64,000 nucleotides of DNA, from assembly GCA_963792205.1 (NCBI GenBank), contig CAWBVI010000005.1:434001-498000 (forward strand), given 5' to 3'. The notes under the pieces are model-generated. The model was not told where the DNA came from and searched no databases. It saw only the letters and a program-made list of their open reading frames with translations. Numbering within the stretch: position 1 is the first letter of the stretch; the number at the start of each line of letters is the position of its first letter. The position numbers and the translations under genes are program-made. Below are positions 43,219 through 52,866 of the stretch, piece after piece. The DNA is from DATDAH01 sp963792205 (GTDB taxonomy: Bacteria; Actinomycetota; Acidimicrobiia; Acidimicrobiales; DATDAH01).

Positions 43219-44599
43219 GTGACGGCTGTTCAGACCGATCCGATTCCGTCTTCGACCACGCGTGATGCGCTCGACGTCCTGCGGTTCCAGGCCGTGGCCA
43301 TGCTCGAGTACGCGCTCGACCGGGGCATGCCGGTCTCGGCTGCGCTCGTCGGGCAGGTGGTCGCCGCCGATCCGACGGCTTCGGTGACCGATCGGGACGG
43401 GATGGTCGCGGCCCACACCGAGCTCGCCCGGCTCATCCGGCCGGCGACACCCGACGGGGTAGCCACCCTCCGGGCCGAGCGCGAGAACGGATGGTGGCGG
43501 TTCCTCGGACCCGTGAAGCTCATTCGCTTCCTGATGGGGGTGACCATCGTCGCCCTGCTCGTCTTCATGGGCCTCGTGGTCCAGGCCGAGGCCCCCCAAC
43601 AGCTGAACCAGAGCACGGACCTGGCCGACACCATGATCCAGGAGTCCACCGCCGACGTGGCCTACCTGGTGGCCTACCTGCTGAGCGCAGCCGTGCTCGG
43701 AGCCGCGTTCGGGCAGCTCTACCGCATCACGCGCTACATCGGGAACGGCACCTACGACCGCCGCCTCGACTCGACCTACACCACCAACCTGGTGCTCGGC
43801 GCCGTGGCCGGCATCCTCCTGGCGATCCTCATCCCGCTCGATGACGTCGGCAGCGCCAACGCCGGGCTGACCAAGCCGGTGCTCGCATTGCTGGGCGGGT
43901 TCTCGGCTCGAGCGGTCCACCGGATCCTGAGCCGCTTCGTCGACGCGGTCGAGACGCTGGTCCGCGGCGACCCGAGAGACGAGGTCGAAGCCGCGGCCGC
44001 GGCCACCGAGACCCGCGCCGCGACGGAGACCAGCCAGCTCATCGCCAACGTCACGAGCGGCGTGAGCGCGGCCGGCCAGGCCATGGCCGCCGGGCAGACC
44101 GAAGCGGCCCAAGAGCAGCTCGCCTCGGTGCAGGCCAACCTGCTCGCGCCCGGACCGGCCACCGCACTGGCCCAGGCACCGCCGCTGGCCCTGCTCGTCG
44201 GCGCACTCTCGGGACCGCGTCGGGACCTCGCCGACCACGAACACGATCCCGACCGACGGGGTCGACGACTCGAGAGCGGCCCACGAGCTCGCCGAGATCG
44301 ACGCCGGCGAACCGTGGGGCAACCCCGACGACGACGGCACCACCCTCATCCCCGGCCGCGACTACGACCCCGACGACGACCCCGACCTCGAGGACGACCC
44401 GGGCCCGGGCGCTGACGGGACCAGGCCGGTCACGAACGCGATCCCGACCGACGGGGTCGACGACTCGAGAGCGGCCCACGAGCTCGCCGAGATCGACGCC
44501 GGCGAACCGTGGGGCAACCCCGACGACGACGGCACCACCCTCATCCCCGGCCGCGACTACGACCCCGACGACGACCCCGACCACGAGGACGGCAACTGA
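43219..44599 (+). CDS. Membrane protein with acidic tandem-repeat tail, frameshifted (about 459 aa)
   Basis: Starts at GTG 43219 (VTAVQTDPIPSSTTRDALDV). It has three or four hydrophobic segments: LIRFLMGVTIVALLVFMGLV, VAYLVAYLLSAAVLGAAFG, TNLVLGAVAGILLAILIPL and possibly LTKPVLALLGGFSARAVH, then an alanine-rich coiled-coil-like stretch. After a one-base slip near 44212-44220 the frame continues into two copies of a 65-residue acidic unit (DGVDDSRAAHELAEIDAGEP) and ends HEDGN. Removing one base gives 459 residues. No known family recognised. The stop overlaps the next gene's ATG (TGATG), so the two are probably one functional unit at the cell envelope. Confidence 0.65.
44236..44590 (+). repeat. 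Direct repeat, period 195 bases, two copies
   Basis: Bases 44236-44395 and 44431-44590 match over 160 positions with only two differences (44242/44437 and 44388/44583). The period, 195 bases, equals exactly 65 codons, so both copies read the same frame of the membrane protein and encode an Asp/Gly/Pro-rich acidic unit. The near identity indicates a recent duplication or an actively homogenised repeat. Confidence 0.9.
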
Positions 44600-45480
44600 T
44601 GTGCATCGAAGCTCCCACCGCGAAGGCCTGCTGGCGTGACGCCCTGGGCGTCGAGAAGGGCCTGACCTATCTCGGCATCTGCGGCGACGATCGACACTCG
44701 GTGAAGCAATCGAGCCACAACTGCGCCCACACCCCGGGCGGGAACGAGTCGGCCCTGAACGGCATCGACTACCCCGCGGACTACTGCCACGCCATCGACA
44801 TCGGCCACGGCGGCGACCGCGCCAAGGCCAAGCGGCTTCGTGATGCGCTGCTGCCCGACTCGAGGGTGCGCTACGTCATCGACAACGCGATCGGCTACTA
44901 CCCGGAGCACCGTGGCGGCGGCACGTTTGCGTCGTCCGAGCATGTGACCCACATCCACGTGTCCTTCATGCCCGGCTCGACCTTCGACGTCCGCCCGTAC
45001 TTCGGCGCCAACATGCTGCCGCCGATCCACTGGCCGCTCCGCCCCGATGACCACAACCTCGGCGTGTTGTTCCTCGAGATCGCGCTCGTCCACAGCGGCT
45101 TCGGCGAGATCGTCGTCGACGGCTCGCTCGGCGAGCGCGTCCTCGATGCCACCCACCAGATGGAGCGGTTCCTCAAGCGCAGGGTCCGCCCCGCCGCCGT
45201 CACCCGGGGCGATGTCGAGGCGATCACCGGTTGGTCGAAGCTCGGTGGCACCGCGCGCCCTGACTACATCCTCACCTTCGGCGATCAAGGCCCGCGGGTC
45301 CACGAGCTGCGAACCAACCTCCGCAAGGTCGGCCAGAACGTCGAGCCGACCGGTCAGTACGACCTCGACGTCCAAGCGGCCATGACCAACGTGCAACGCT
45401 TCTTCGACACCAAGGAGAAGGCCGGCAACGCCTCCCAGGAAGACCGTCAGCTCGTGCGAGCACTCGCCCAGAACGCCTGA
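44599..45480 (+). CDS. LAS-type metallopeptidase-like protein with peptidoglycan-binding domain (293 aa)
   Basis: ATG 44599 overlaps the previous stop. Residues 50-120 contain DYCHAIDIGHGG and HVTHIHVSFM, matching the HxxxxD ... HxH zinc ligands of LAS (M15-type) peptidoglycan peptidases. The C-terminal part (LTFGDQGPRVHELRTNLRKV, then a YDLDVQAAMTNVQRFF stretch) resembles a PG_binding_1 repeat. Such domains occur in endolysins and cell-wall hydrolases. There is no signal peptide, so export would need another route, perhaps the membrane protein upstream. Function is predicted from motifs only; no phage genes are adjacent. Confidence 0.7.
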   Translation: MCIEAPTAKACWRDALGVEKGLTYLGICGDDRHSVKQSSHNCAHTPGGNESALNGIDYPADYCHAIDIGHGGDRAKAKRLRDALLPDSRVRYVIDNAIGYYPEHRGGGTFASSEHVTHIHVSFMPGSTFDVRPYFGANMLPPIHWPLRPDDHNLGVLFLEIALVHSGFGEIVVDGSLGERVLDATHQMERFLKRRVRPAAVTRGDVEAITGWSKLGGTARPDYILTFGDQGPRVHELRTNLRKVGQNVEPTGQYDLDVQAAMTNVQRFFDTKEKAGNASQEDRQLVRALAQNA

Positions 45481-45500
45481 ACCCGTGCGGCGCGGTTGGG

Positions 45501-47056
45501 TCAGTCGCCGAGCGGAGCGAGCAGCGCCTTCTTCCTCTCGAAGGCGAAGAGCAGGAGATCGACCATCCGGAAGGTCTGGTTGTCCGGGCCGAGCGAAGGC
45601 CTGAACGTCGGGTCCCGCACGATCGAGACGTCACTGCCCTCCATCGCGCGGTGGATCGTCTCGGCGACGATGCGCGCCCCCACGCCCTTCAGCTTGCCGC
45701 CGTTCAGCTCGGCCTCCCGCAGGAGGTAGAACCAGAGCGGGGTGTTCTGGAAGAGGGCCTGCCGTTGCTGCTGGGTGAGGCCAGTGAGGTCGGCGCCGTT
45801 GTTTCCGTCTCGGAGCTGCGCGTTCGTGAGCTTGGTCAGCGTCACGCCCTTGCTCCTGAGGAACGTGACCATCTGCTGGCCGGTCGCCAGCCTCACCATC
45901 CTCGCTCGGGCCAGGTTGCGGAACGCGAGGTCGGCCTCGTCGCCCGAGAAGCCGGGAAGGACGGAGAGTGGGCTGGCGATCGAGGTGTCGATGCGCAGCG
46001 CCCGGTTGAACTTGGCCGCCGGAACGGCGAGGTCGGCCCGGCCGGCCTCCCTGAAGTCGTAGAGGCGGCGGAAGTCCGCGATCCAGTTGCTGGGAAGCCG
46101 TCGCCCGCCGCCCAGGTTGCCGCTTCCCGCCGAGAAGGTGAAGAGCAGATCGAGGCTGCCGAGACCGAAGTCGAAGTCGCGGTTCCAGTTGTAGGTGCTG
46201 CGGATCATCGAGTGCCCGAGCCGGAAGGCCGCCACCGAGAACTCGATGGGCATGGTCGGCACGTCCGTCGCGGGAACACCGACCTCGAACGCCTTCCGTC
46301 CGTTCCGGAACACCCCGTTGACGACACCCGGAGCGCAGATGCGAGGGAGGTAGTCGGTCCGGAGCATCCACTGGTAGTGCTTGATGACCTTCTCCCTGGC
46401 CCGTCGGAAGCGCTGCGCAGGAGGTATCCGCCGGGGCATCGTGTCGACGACGCGGTTGTGGAAGCGGATGAAGGCCAGGTGGGTCTGCGCGACCGGCGAG
46501 GTTCTCGTCGTTGCGCGGATCGGGGATGATCGCCTTCCGCTTCCTGGCGACGGTCGAGTCCGGCGCCGCGCGGCAGGTCGAAGCCCTGCTTCCCGGCCAG
46601 GCCGTCGACCGCGTCGGTCCTCCCCATCTTCAGGTGGATGCCGTCGGCCTCGTAGAACTTGGCCGAGTCCGGATCCGTCGGGCCGGCGCCGTAGAGCGAG
46701 TCGAGGTCGAGACTCGGCGAGCGCGCCTGCAACAGGTCGGCCGGCGAGACGTGCTCGCCGAGCGTGACGCTCGTCCTGTCGAAGGTCAGGTCGTGGTCGA
46801 CGAACTGGCCGAGGTAGGTGAAGCCGGCAGGTATCTGCGAGCCGACCTCCGCGCCCGAGACCATCGCCTCGGCGAGCTTTCTCTGAAGGGGTGGCGTGAG
46901 TTGGCGGTTGCGGCCGCTCGGCCCCATGCGCGAGAAACGGAACGGTGGCGTGGCGGCCTCGAGCCTGGGCTCGAGCGTGCTCTCCCTGCCTCCGACGCTC
47001 TCGCCCAGCAGTCCTTCGCCGAGCACGAAGTAGCTCTCGGAACCGTGCCTGTCCAC
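45501..47056 (-). CDS. Animal-type haem peroxidase, frameshifted (about 517 aa)
   Basis: Starts at GTG 47056 (VDRHGSESYFVLGEGLLGES) after GGGAGG. Distal haem motif GQFVDHDLTFD and proximal histidine region EFSVAAFRLGHSMI identify the peroxidasin/cyclooxygenase superfamily, whose bacterial members oxidise halides or organic substrates with hydrogen peroxide. Two extra bases, at CCGG sites near 46498-46500 and 46560-46562, break the frame. Removing both gives 517 residues. No signal peptide is visible. Neighbours do not reveal a role. Confidence 0.85.
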
Positions 47057-47309
47057 GACGCCTCCCAGGGGCAGCGGACCCTCCACGCTGCGTGACAGTC
47101 TGAACGCCGTCCGCGGCACTGTCCAGCGGGCGCGGCGCCTGGCGAACACCTCGCGGGCCCGCACCCTGACGACGAGCTTGGCGCCGGGATGGTCGGACCG
47201 TGGACAGACCACTCCGACGTACGTAGCGTTCGTTCCGGCTGAGCCGAGCCGGGAAGCGCTGGTGTGAGCTCGGATCTGCGAAGGGTGACTGTGCCGAGGA
47301 GGGGCTGCC

Positions 47310-47960
47310 ATGGGATCGATGCCGACGTACCACGTGAGCAAGGGTTCGGAGTTCAAGTACCTCGAGACCGAGTTGTTCGGGAACTCGGCGTTCATGGAGA
47401 CCTACGACTTGGCCCTGGCTGCGCTCGAGGATCCTGACGCCACCACGACGCTCATCGCGGCGGCGAACAATCGACACGCGGAGAATCCCGATGACGTGTC
47501 GACCACTGACCTCAAGCACTTCACGAAGCACTGGCTCTCGGGCTGGTGGAGTCATCTCGCCGTGGCGGACACGCTGCGGGCCGGGTTCATCGAGGCGATC
47601 ACCCATGCCAAGTCCGTTGGGAAGCCGATGGAGGTCCTCTGGGTCTGCGCTGAGGACGATGCGTTCCACCTCTATTACTCGGAGAGCCCGAACCAGGTCA
47701 CCGTCCTCGTCTTCACGCCGATACCCGATACCGGCCACGTGACTGCAGGCAGCTCCGACCCGGAGTTCGACGACGAGCCGCTGATCGCGCCGGAAGACAT
47801 CTGGGTCGTGAAGCAGAAAGACGAATGGGACGGAGACGCCTACCAAGAGTTGGGCGGACCTAACAGCGTCGTATCGCCCGCCGAGCAGGTGGCGACGGTG
47901 ACGACCGAGCGTGCAGGGGTCGGAACACCGATCATCAAACAGCGGCTGTACCACACCTAG
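47310..47960 (+). CDS. Hypothetical protein (216 aa)
   Basis: ATG 47310 follows a strong GAGGAGGGG ribosome site. The protein begins MGSMPTYHVSKGSEFKYLET and is acidic and soluble, with no signal peptide, membrane segment or cysteine cluster. LWVCAEDDAFHLYYSESPNQ and VTVLVFTPIPDTGH suggest a mixed alpha/beta domain. I do not recognise a family. A spacer of 253 bases separates it from the divergent peroxidase and shows no gene. Codon use is slightly less GC-biased than its neighbours, which might mean recent transfer. Confidence 0.7.
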   Translation: MGSMPTYHVSKGSEFKYLETELFGNSAFMETYDLALAALEDPDATTTLIAAANNRHAENPDDVSTTDLKHFTKHWLSGWWSHLAVADTLRAGFIEAITHAKSVGKPMEVLWVCAEDDAFHLYYSESPNQVTVLVFTPIPDTGHVTAGSSDPEFDDEPLIAPEDIWVVKQKDEWDGDAYQELGGPNSVVSPAEQVATVTTERAGVGTPIIKQRLYHT

Positions 47961-48028
47961 CGGTCAGTCGGTGAGGGCCACGAAGTTGAGGGTTCCCCGC
48001 CGGCCGGTGTGGCCGCAGGCGGCGCCGG

Positions 48029-48386
48029 TCAGGTCGGGGGTGGGATGCAGCACCAGCCCCGATTGACCAGCTCCGTGGCCATCACGTCGGCATCCAGGCC
48101 CACGACCAGCTCCTCGTCCCGGGCCCGCTGACGCCGCTGGTCGGCCGGCACGATCGACGTCGCGATGTCCTCTTCCGGCGCGTCGACGCCGGCGTCGGCC
48201 TCGAGTCGATCGATCAGCTCGTCGATCTCGGCCCCGGTGAACTTCCCCGCCGCTTGGCGTTGCGTGAGACCGAAGGGATGGCGGGCCTCCCGGAACGAGG
48301 CATAGCCGCGTGCCTCGAGGAGCTCCGGCCAGCTCGGCCACCCGCCGTTGCGGGGCCGGCAGCCCCGACGCCTGTCCGAATGCCAC
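48029..48386 (-). CDS. Small conserved actinobacterial protein, frameshifted (118 aa)
   Basis: Starts GTG 48386 (VAFGQASGLPAPQRRVAELA), slips one base at the CCGG near 48325-48328, then continues LLEARGYASFREARHPFGLT and QRQAAGKFTGAEIDELIDRL. It ends with a short C-terminal helix and RGWCCIPPPT. Removing one base gives 118 residues. Similar short proteins with a QRQAAGKFT stretch and a C-terminal tryptophan motif are, from memory, widespread in actinobacteria, function unknown. It lies upstream of, and divergent from, nothing obvious; the TauD gene precedes it on the same strand. Confidence 0.6.
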
Positions 48387-48453
48387 GATGCCAACCTACG
48401 CAGGCCCAGTGACACCCCTCGGGATCCCGATCGAACGACTGACGAAGCGGCGG

Positions 48454-49399
48454 TCAGGAGGGCGCCGGGGCGGGCTCCTCGAAGCGGCCGAGGCCGTAGT
48501 CACCGGCGATGGTCGTGCGGTGCATGCAGCGACCGTGCTCGGGCGCCGAGCCCGACACCGAGTGGAGGATCCGCCAGTTGTCCCAGATCACCATGTCGGT
48601 GGGCTCCCAGCGGTGGAAGTAGCTGAGGCCCTTCGCGGCCTCGACGATCTCGTCGCACACCTCGATGAGCAGCGCGTCGGCGGCGGCGGCGTCCCGTCCC
48701 TCGATGCCCTTCGCCATCCAGGGCGAGACGTGCAGGACCTTCTCACCGGACGCCCGGGTCCAGACCGCGGGGTGGATGGCCCGGGGTCGGTGCTCGTACT
48801 CGGCCATGACGTCGGCGGTCTGGGGCGAAGCGGCCGACCTCGACGAACCCGTCGGGGCGCCCGTACCGGAGGTTGTCGAGGATCACGTCCATCGCGTAGA
48901 TGACCTTCTCGCCCTCGATGCGGTCCCGCACCTCCGGTGAGACGGCGGCGTAGAGCGCGATGCCGTCGACGAAGCCCGTCATCCCCCCGTCCGGCGGGAT
49001 CTCGACGGAGCGGAGGACACCGGCCCGGTTGAGCTGATCGTTGTAGCAGTGGTCGAAGTGCCAGGGCAGCCACTGCGACAGCCGCCGACCGTCCAGCTCG
49101 ACCACACCCCCCTCGTTCGGCTCGTGGCGGATCTCGATGACCCCGAGGAGGTCGTCGCCGCCGACCCGGGGCGTCGCCGAGCTCGGGTGGTCCTTGAGCG
49201 GGCCGAACACGGTGCTGATCGCCACCTGCATCTCGGGCGTCGGCTCCACGGCTTCGAAGATCAGCAGCCCGTGCTCCTCGAAGGCCTCGTTGAGCCGGCC
49301 TCGCACCTCGGGGTCACCGAGCAGGTCGACGGTGACGCCGCTGACGCGGGCACCGAAGGAGAGGTCGTCGCGGATGGGGCGCACGGTCACGGTGGTCAT
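48454..49399 (-). CDS. TauD/TfdA-type 2-oxoglutarate dioxygenase, frameshifted (about 314 aa)
   Basis: Starts MTTVTVRPIRDDLSFGARVS. Iron site WHFDHCYND gives the HxD pair, and RCMHRTTIAGD near the C-terminus the second histidine and the 2-oxoglutarate arginine. The family hydroxylates sulfonates, aryloxyalkanoates and related compounds, splitting them after hydroxylation. The frame slips one base within 48822-48830, and one removal gives 314 residues, normal for TauD. It lies 25 bases after the hydrolase at 49425 on the same strand. Confidence 0.87.
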
Positions 49400-49424
49400 G
49401 GGCAGCTCCTCACGAGCGGTTCGA

Positions 49425-50294
49425 TCATCGCACGCCGTCGATCGTGCGATCGGCCCAGTCGAGCAGTTGCGGGATGAGCAGCGGCCAGCGCACGAAGAGC
49501 GACCCCACCTGCTCCACCGCCGCGCGACGCTCGTTCCACTCGTCGTCTCCCCAGGGCGGCTCGACCAGCTCGGCCCCCGGCAGGCCGGCGGCCAGCGCCT
49601 CGGAGGTGGCGCGGGTGTGCGACATGTCCGACACCCCGCTGCGGAACACGAGGATCGGCACGGCGAGGCGGGCCACGTCCTCGTCGTCGAGGCCAGGGAC
49701 GAGCGAGTCGTCGCACGGGCAGTAGGCCAGCATCCAGCGGTCCATGACGTCGAGGAACTCCTGGCGGTCCATCGACAGGAACCGGTCCCGGTTTCCCGGG
49801 TTGCTCGCCAGCACCTCCTGCCACTGGTCGATCTCGACGACGGCCTCCATCCCACCGTGCCAGGCCGCGTCCGCCGACGGCATGCAGTAGTAGTTGCCCA
49901 GCTGCAGCAGCCCCGGGACACCGCCGCTGATCCACCACATCGCCAGCCCGGCCGTGACATCGGGGTTGCGGGCGGCGGTGAGCAGTGACACCCGGGCCCC
50001 ACCCGAGCCGCCGGCGATCACGGTCGGACCGAGATCGAGGTGGCGCAGGAGCGCGCCGAGCGCCTCGGCCTGGACCTCTGACTCCGACCGCCCCCGGAAC
50101 ACGACCGACGACGCGCCGCAGTTCGGGCGGTCCCAGGTCAGCACCTGGCGGCCTTGGTCAGCAAGGGCCTGGGCCATCTCGGGGAGCCCGCCGACCTCCT
50201 TGGTGAACCGCCCGCCCGGCGTCAACACCCAGGGTTGGCCCTCCCCCACCAGCTCGTAGGCGATCTCGATCCCGTCCAGCTCGGCCACCGGCAT
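49425..50294 (-). CDS. Alpha/beta hydrolase (289 aa)
   Basis: MPVAELDGIEIAYELVGEGQ opens the fold, TWDRPNCGASSV is the conserved strand-loop after the oxyanion region, and IAGGSGGARVSLL holds the nucleophile serine at about residue 95. The SGVSDMSHTRATSEALAAGL segment contains the acid/histidine region. Intracellular, normal length. It sits between the Zn-alcohol dehydrogenase (9 bases) and the TauD dioxygenase (25 bases) on the same strand, a short catabolic operon. Substrate unknown; C-C hydrolase or esterase are both possible. Confidence 0.87.
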   Translation of the reverse strand: MPVAELDGIEIAYELVGEGQPWVLTPGGRFTKEVGGLPEMAQALADQGRQVLTWDRPNCGASSVVFRGRSESEVQAEALGALLRHLDLGPTVIAGGSGGARVSLLTAARNPDVTAGLAMWWISGGVPGLLQLGNYYCMPSADAAWHGGMEAVVEIDQWQEVLASNPGNRDRFLSMDRQEFLDVMDRWMLAYCPCDDSLVPGLDDEDVARLAVPILVFRSGVSDMSHTRATSEALAAGLPGAELVEPPWGDDEWNERRAAVEQVGSLFVRWPLLIPQLLDWADRTIDGVR

Positions 50295-50303
50295 GACGGG
50301 TCC

Positions 50304-51337
50304 CTACCGCGTCAGGTCGGTGAGGACGGCGCGGCCCAGGTAGGCGCCGGCCTCGAGCTCGTCGAAGATCTCGGGCACCTCGGACAGGCTGCCGGTGCGG
50401 GAGACGTGCGTCTTCACCTTCCCGGCCGCGGCCAGGTCGACCAGCTCGCGCATCTCCTGGACGGTGCCCACGGCGGAGAAGATGAGCCTGGGGTCCCGCC
50501 AGAAGAACTCGAACGGGCTGATCTCGAAGTTGCCGTCGCTCGTCGGCGGGAGGCCGACACCGACGAAGAGCCCCGCCTGCCGGAGCATCGAGAGGCCCAG
50601 CTGGAAGCCTGCCACCCGGGCGGCGAAGACGAGCACGGCGTCGATCCCGCCGTCGGCCATGGCGACGCCGGCGGCCTCGTCGACGCTGACGGCCCGCTCG
50701 GCGCCGAGGGAGCGGACGAACTCGAGGCGCTCTTCACCGATGTCGACGCCGAGCACGCGGTAGCCGAAGGCGTTGAGGATCTGGACGGCGTAGTGGCCGA
50801 GCCCACCGGCGGCCCCGATGACGCCGATCGTGCGGCCCGGCATGACGCCGTTGGCCATGAGCTTGCGCACCGCGCCGTAGGCGGTGAGACCACCGCAGGC
50901 CAGGGGCGCCTCGTTGTCCTCGATGCTGTCGGGAATGGGGACCAGCGCCTTCGCCCAGATGCAGTACTGCTCGGCGAAGGTCCCCATCACGGTCTGTGCT
51001 GCGCGCAGTGGCGGGGCTTGCCGTTGAGGCAGTACTCGCACGCGCCACACCAGTAGGCGCCGCCCGCCCCGCCGAGCCCGAGGATCACCCGCTGGCCGAC
51101 CTGGACGAACTGCTCGGCCCCGGGCCCGAGAGCCTCGACCACGCCGATCGCCTCGTGCCCGAGGAGCGGGGTCGACACGCCCATCCAGTCGCCCCGGGCC
51201 AGGTGCAGGTCCGAGTGGCACACCCCCGCCGCGCTGATGCGGATGAGGGCCTGGTCGACCCCCGGCTCGGGCACCGGGATGTCGCCCACGCTCAGGACCC
51301 CGTCGGCGACCAGGATCGCCTTCATGTTCTCGCTCAT
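50304..51337 (-). CDS. Zinc-dependent alcohol dehydrogenase, frameshifted (about 344 aa)
   Basis: GVCHSDLHLARGDW contains the catalytic zinc ligands, GHEAIGVVEALG the histidine-glutamate pair, and CGACEYCLNGKPRHCA the structural zinc cysteines. NAD(P)-binding loop GAAGGLGHYAVQIL follows. The frame breaks near 50995-51003 (GCGCAGCACAG); adding one base restores 344 residues. It would oxidise an alcohol produced by the dioxygenase or hydrolase nearby. It shares the operon with the hydrolase at 49425 and the TauD enzyme. Confidence 0.87.
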
Positions 51338-51377
51338 GCGGGGAAGTTACGCCCGATCCGCCCCGCCGTCCGGCGGG

Positions 51378-52715
51378 TCAGGCGGTGGCCGGCGCCCGCA
51401 TGGCGTCGCTCTGGGTGAAGAAGAGGTAGGCGACGCGCTCGACCATGCCGACGTCGAGCACGCGGTCCATGTCCTCGTAGTCGCTGATCGAGCTCACCAG
51501 CTCACAGACGACGGCGGGAAGGTAGGGGCGCAGGTCCCCGTCACCCTTCTCCCGGCTGATCGCCCGGAGGTGGTCGGCGGCGCCGGGGCCGACGGTGATG
51601 CCGGCCGCAGCGGCGACCGCGTGGAGGATCTGGTCGAACTGGTCGTCGTCGATCGACGGGATGAGCACCTTGCTGCGGATCCGTCGGAAGAAGGCCTCGT
51701 CGGCGAGCTTCGCCGGCTCCATGTTCGTGGAGAAGACGATCTTGGTGAGGCAGGGCAGCTCGAACTTCAGGCTGTTGTCGAGCGTCAGGTAGTCGATGCC
51801 GCGGTCGAGCGGGACGATCCACCGGTTCAGGAGCTCTTCGGGCGTCAGCGACTGCCGTCCGAAGTCGTCGATGACGAGGATCCCGTTGTTGGCCTGCATC
51901 TGCAGCGGGGCGGCGTAGACGCCCGCGTTTGCGTCGTAGCTCAGATCGAGCTGGGCCGCCCGGAGCTCGCCCCCGACGATCACGCTCGGCCGCTTGCAGA
52001 GCACCCAACGCGGATCCATGCCCTTGGGCTGAGCCGGGACGGGCTGGTGGATGACGGGGTCGAACACCATGATGATCTGGCCGTCGACCTCGACGGCGCG
52101 GGGTACGACGACGTGATCGTGATGGACCCGGATCAGGCGCTCGGCGATCGAGGACTTCCCCGTCCCCGGAGGGCCGTACAGGAAGATCGCCCCCTTGGCC
52201 AGGATCGCGGGACCGAGCTCGTCGAGGAGGCGGTCACTGATGACCAGGTCGGTGAAGGCCGTGCGGATGGTGTCGTGGTGGATCTTCGGCTGGCGGTGTT
52301 GCCACCGAACCACCGCGGCGTAGTCGGCGAGGCTCACGGGCACGGCGCCGGCGTACCGGCAGAGCCCCATGCGGTCGAGGGCCTGCGCCCGGCCGAGCTG
52401 GGTGAGGCCGAGGATCAGGTTTCGCCCCTCGAGGCCACTGACCTCCAGCAGCTGCTCGCGGCGGAGGTGCTCGACCGCCGACTCCATGACGAGCGGCGTG
52501 ACGGCGAGGGCGGTCGCCAGTTGCATGGTCGAGGTTTGACCGTCGAGCAGCGCCCGGCGCAGCACCATGTCGAGGACCATCGACTCGGGTACCCCGAGGT
52601 CGGCCATCGACTTGGGAGCCTGGAAGTCGACGACGCCCGCCGCGCGCGCCGCGGTCGGCTGCCGGTCGCTGACTTGCTGCTCGGCGGGAACGGTGGTCTG
52701 GAGGGTCTGCACCAT
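51378..52715 (-). CDS. AAA-type ATPase with N-terminal winged-helix-like region (445 aa)
   Basis: Start chosen at ATG 52715 (MVQTLQTTVPAEQQVSDRQP) with AGGT upstream; ATG 52754 is possible. Residues 60-140 (LVMESAVEHLRREQLLEVSG) look like a winged helix, Walker A GPPGTGKSS lies at about 208-216, Walker B ILVIDDFGR follows, and IVFSTNMEPAKLADEAFFRR carries sensor residues. Such predicted ATPases with chaperone-like annotation often lie near Flp/Tad pilus genes, from memory; none is here. It is divergent from the secreted M23/VCBS protein. Confidence 0.82.
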   Translation of the reverse strand: MVQTLQTTVPAEQQVSDRQPTAARAAGVVDFQAPKSMADLGVPESMVLDMVLRRALLDGQTSTMQLATALAVTPLVMESAVEHLRREQLLEVSGLEGRNLILGLTQLGRAQALDRMGLCRYAGAVPVSLADYAAVVRWQHRQPKIHHDTIRTAFTDLVISDRLLDELGPAILAKGAIFLYGPPGTGKSSIAERLIRVHHDHVVVPRAVEVDGQIIMVFDPVIHQPVPAQPKGMDPRWVLCKRPSVIVGGELRAAQLDLSYDANAGVYAAPLQMQANNGILVIDDFGRQSLTPEELLNRWIVPLDRGIDYLTLDNSLKFELPCLTKIVFSTNMEPAKLADEAFFRRIRSKVLIPSIDDDQFDQILHAVAAAAGITVGPGAADHLRAISREKGDGDLRPYLPAVVCELVSSISDYEDMDRVLDVGMVERVAYLFFTQSDAMRAPATA

Positions 52716-52866
52716 CGTGCTACCTGCTTCGGCACCCTCGCACCCGGCATGCATAGGGCCGCCGCCTCATTTTCGGCCAGGGGAGAAAGCGCAGGCGACT
52801 GCGCCTCGGCTCCTAACGTGATCGGGACGGTCACGGGCCTCGGCGCACAGAAGGTCGCATGAACGG

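Noticed and set aside
43219..48386. Prophage or integrative element
   Set aside because: The LAS peptidase and membrane protein resemble a lysis cassette loosely, but no integrase, terminase, capsid, tail or attachment repeat was seen.
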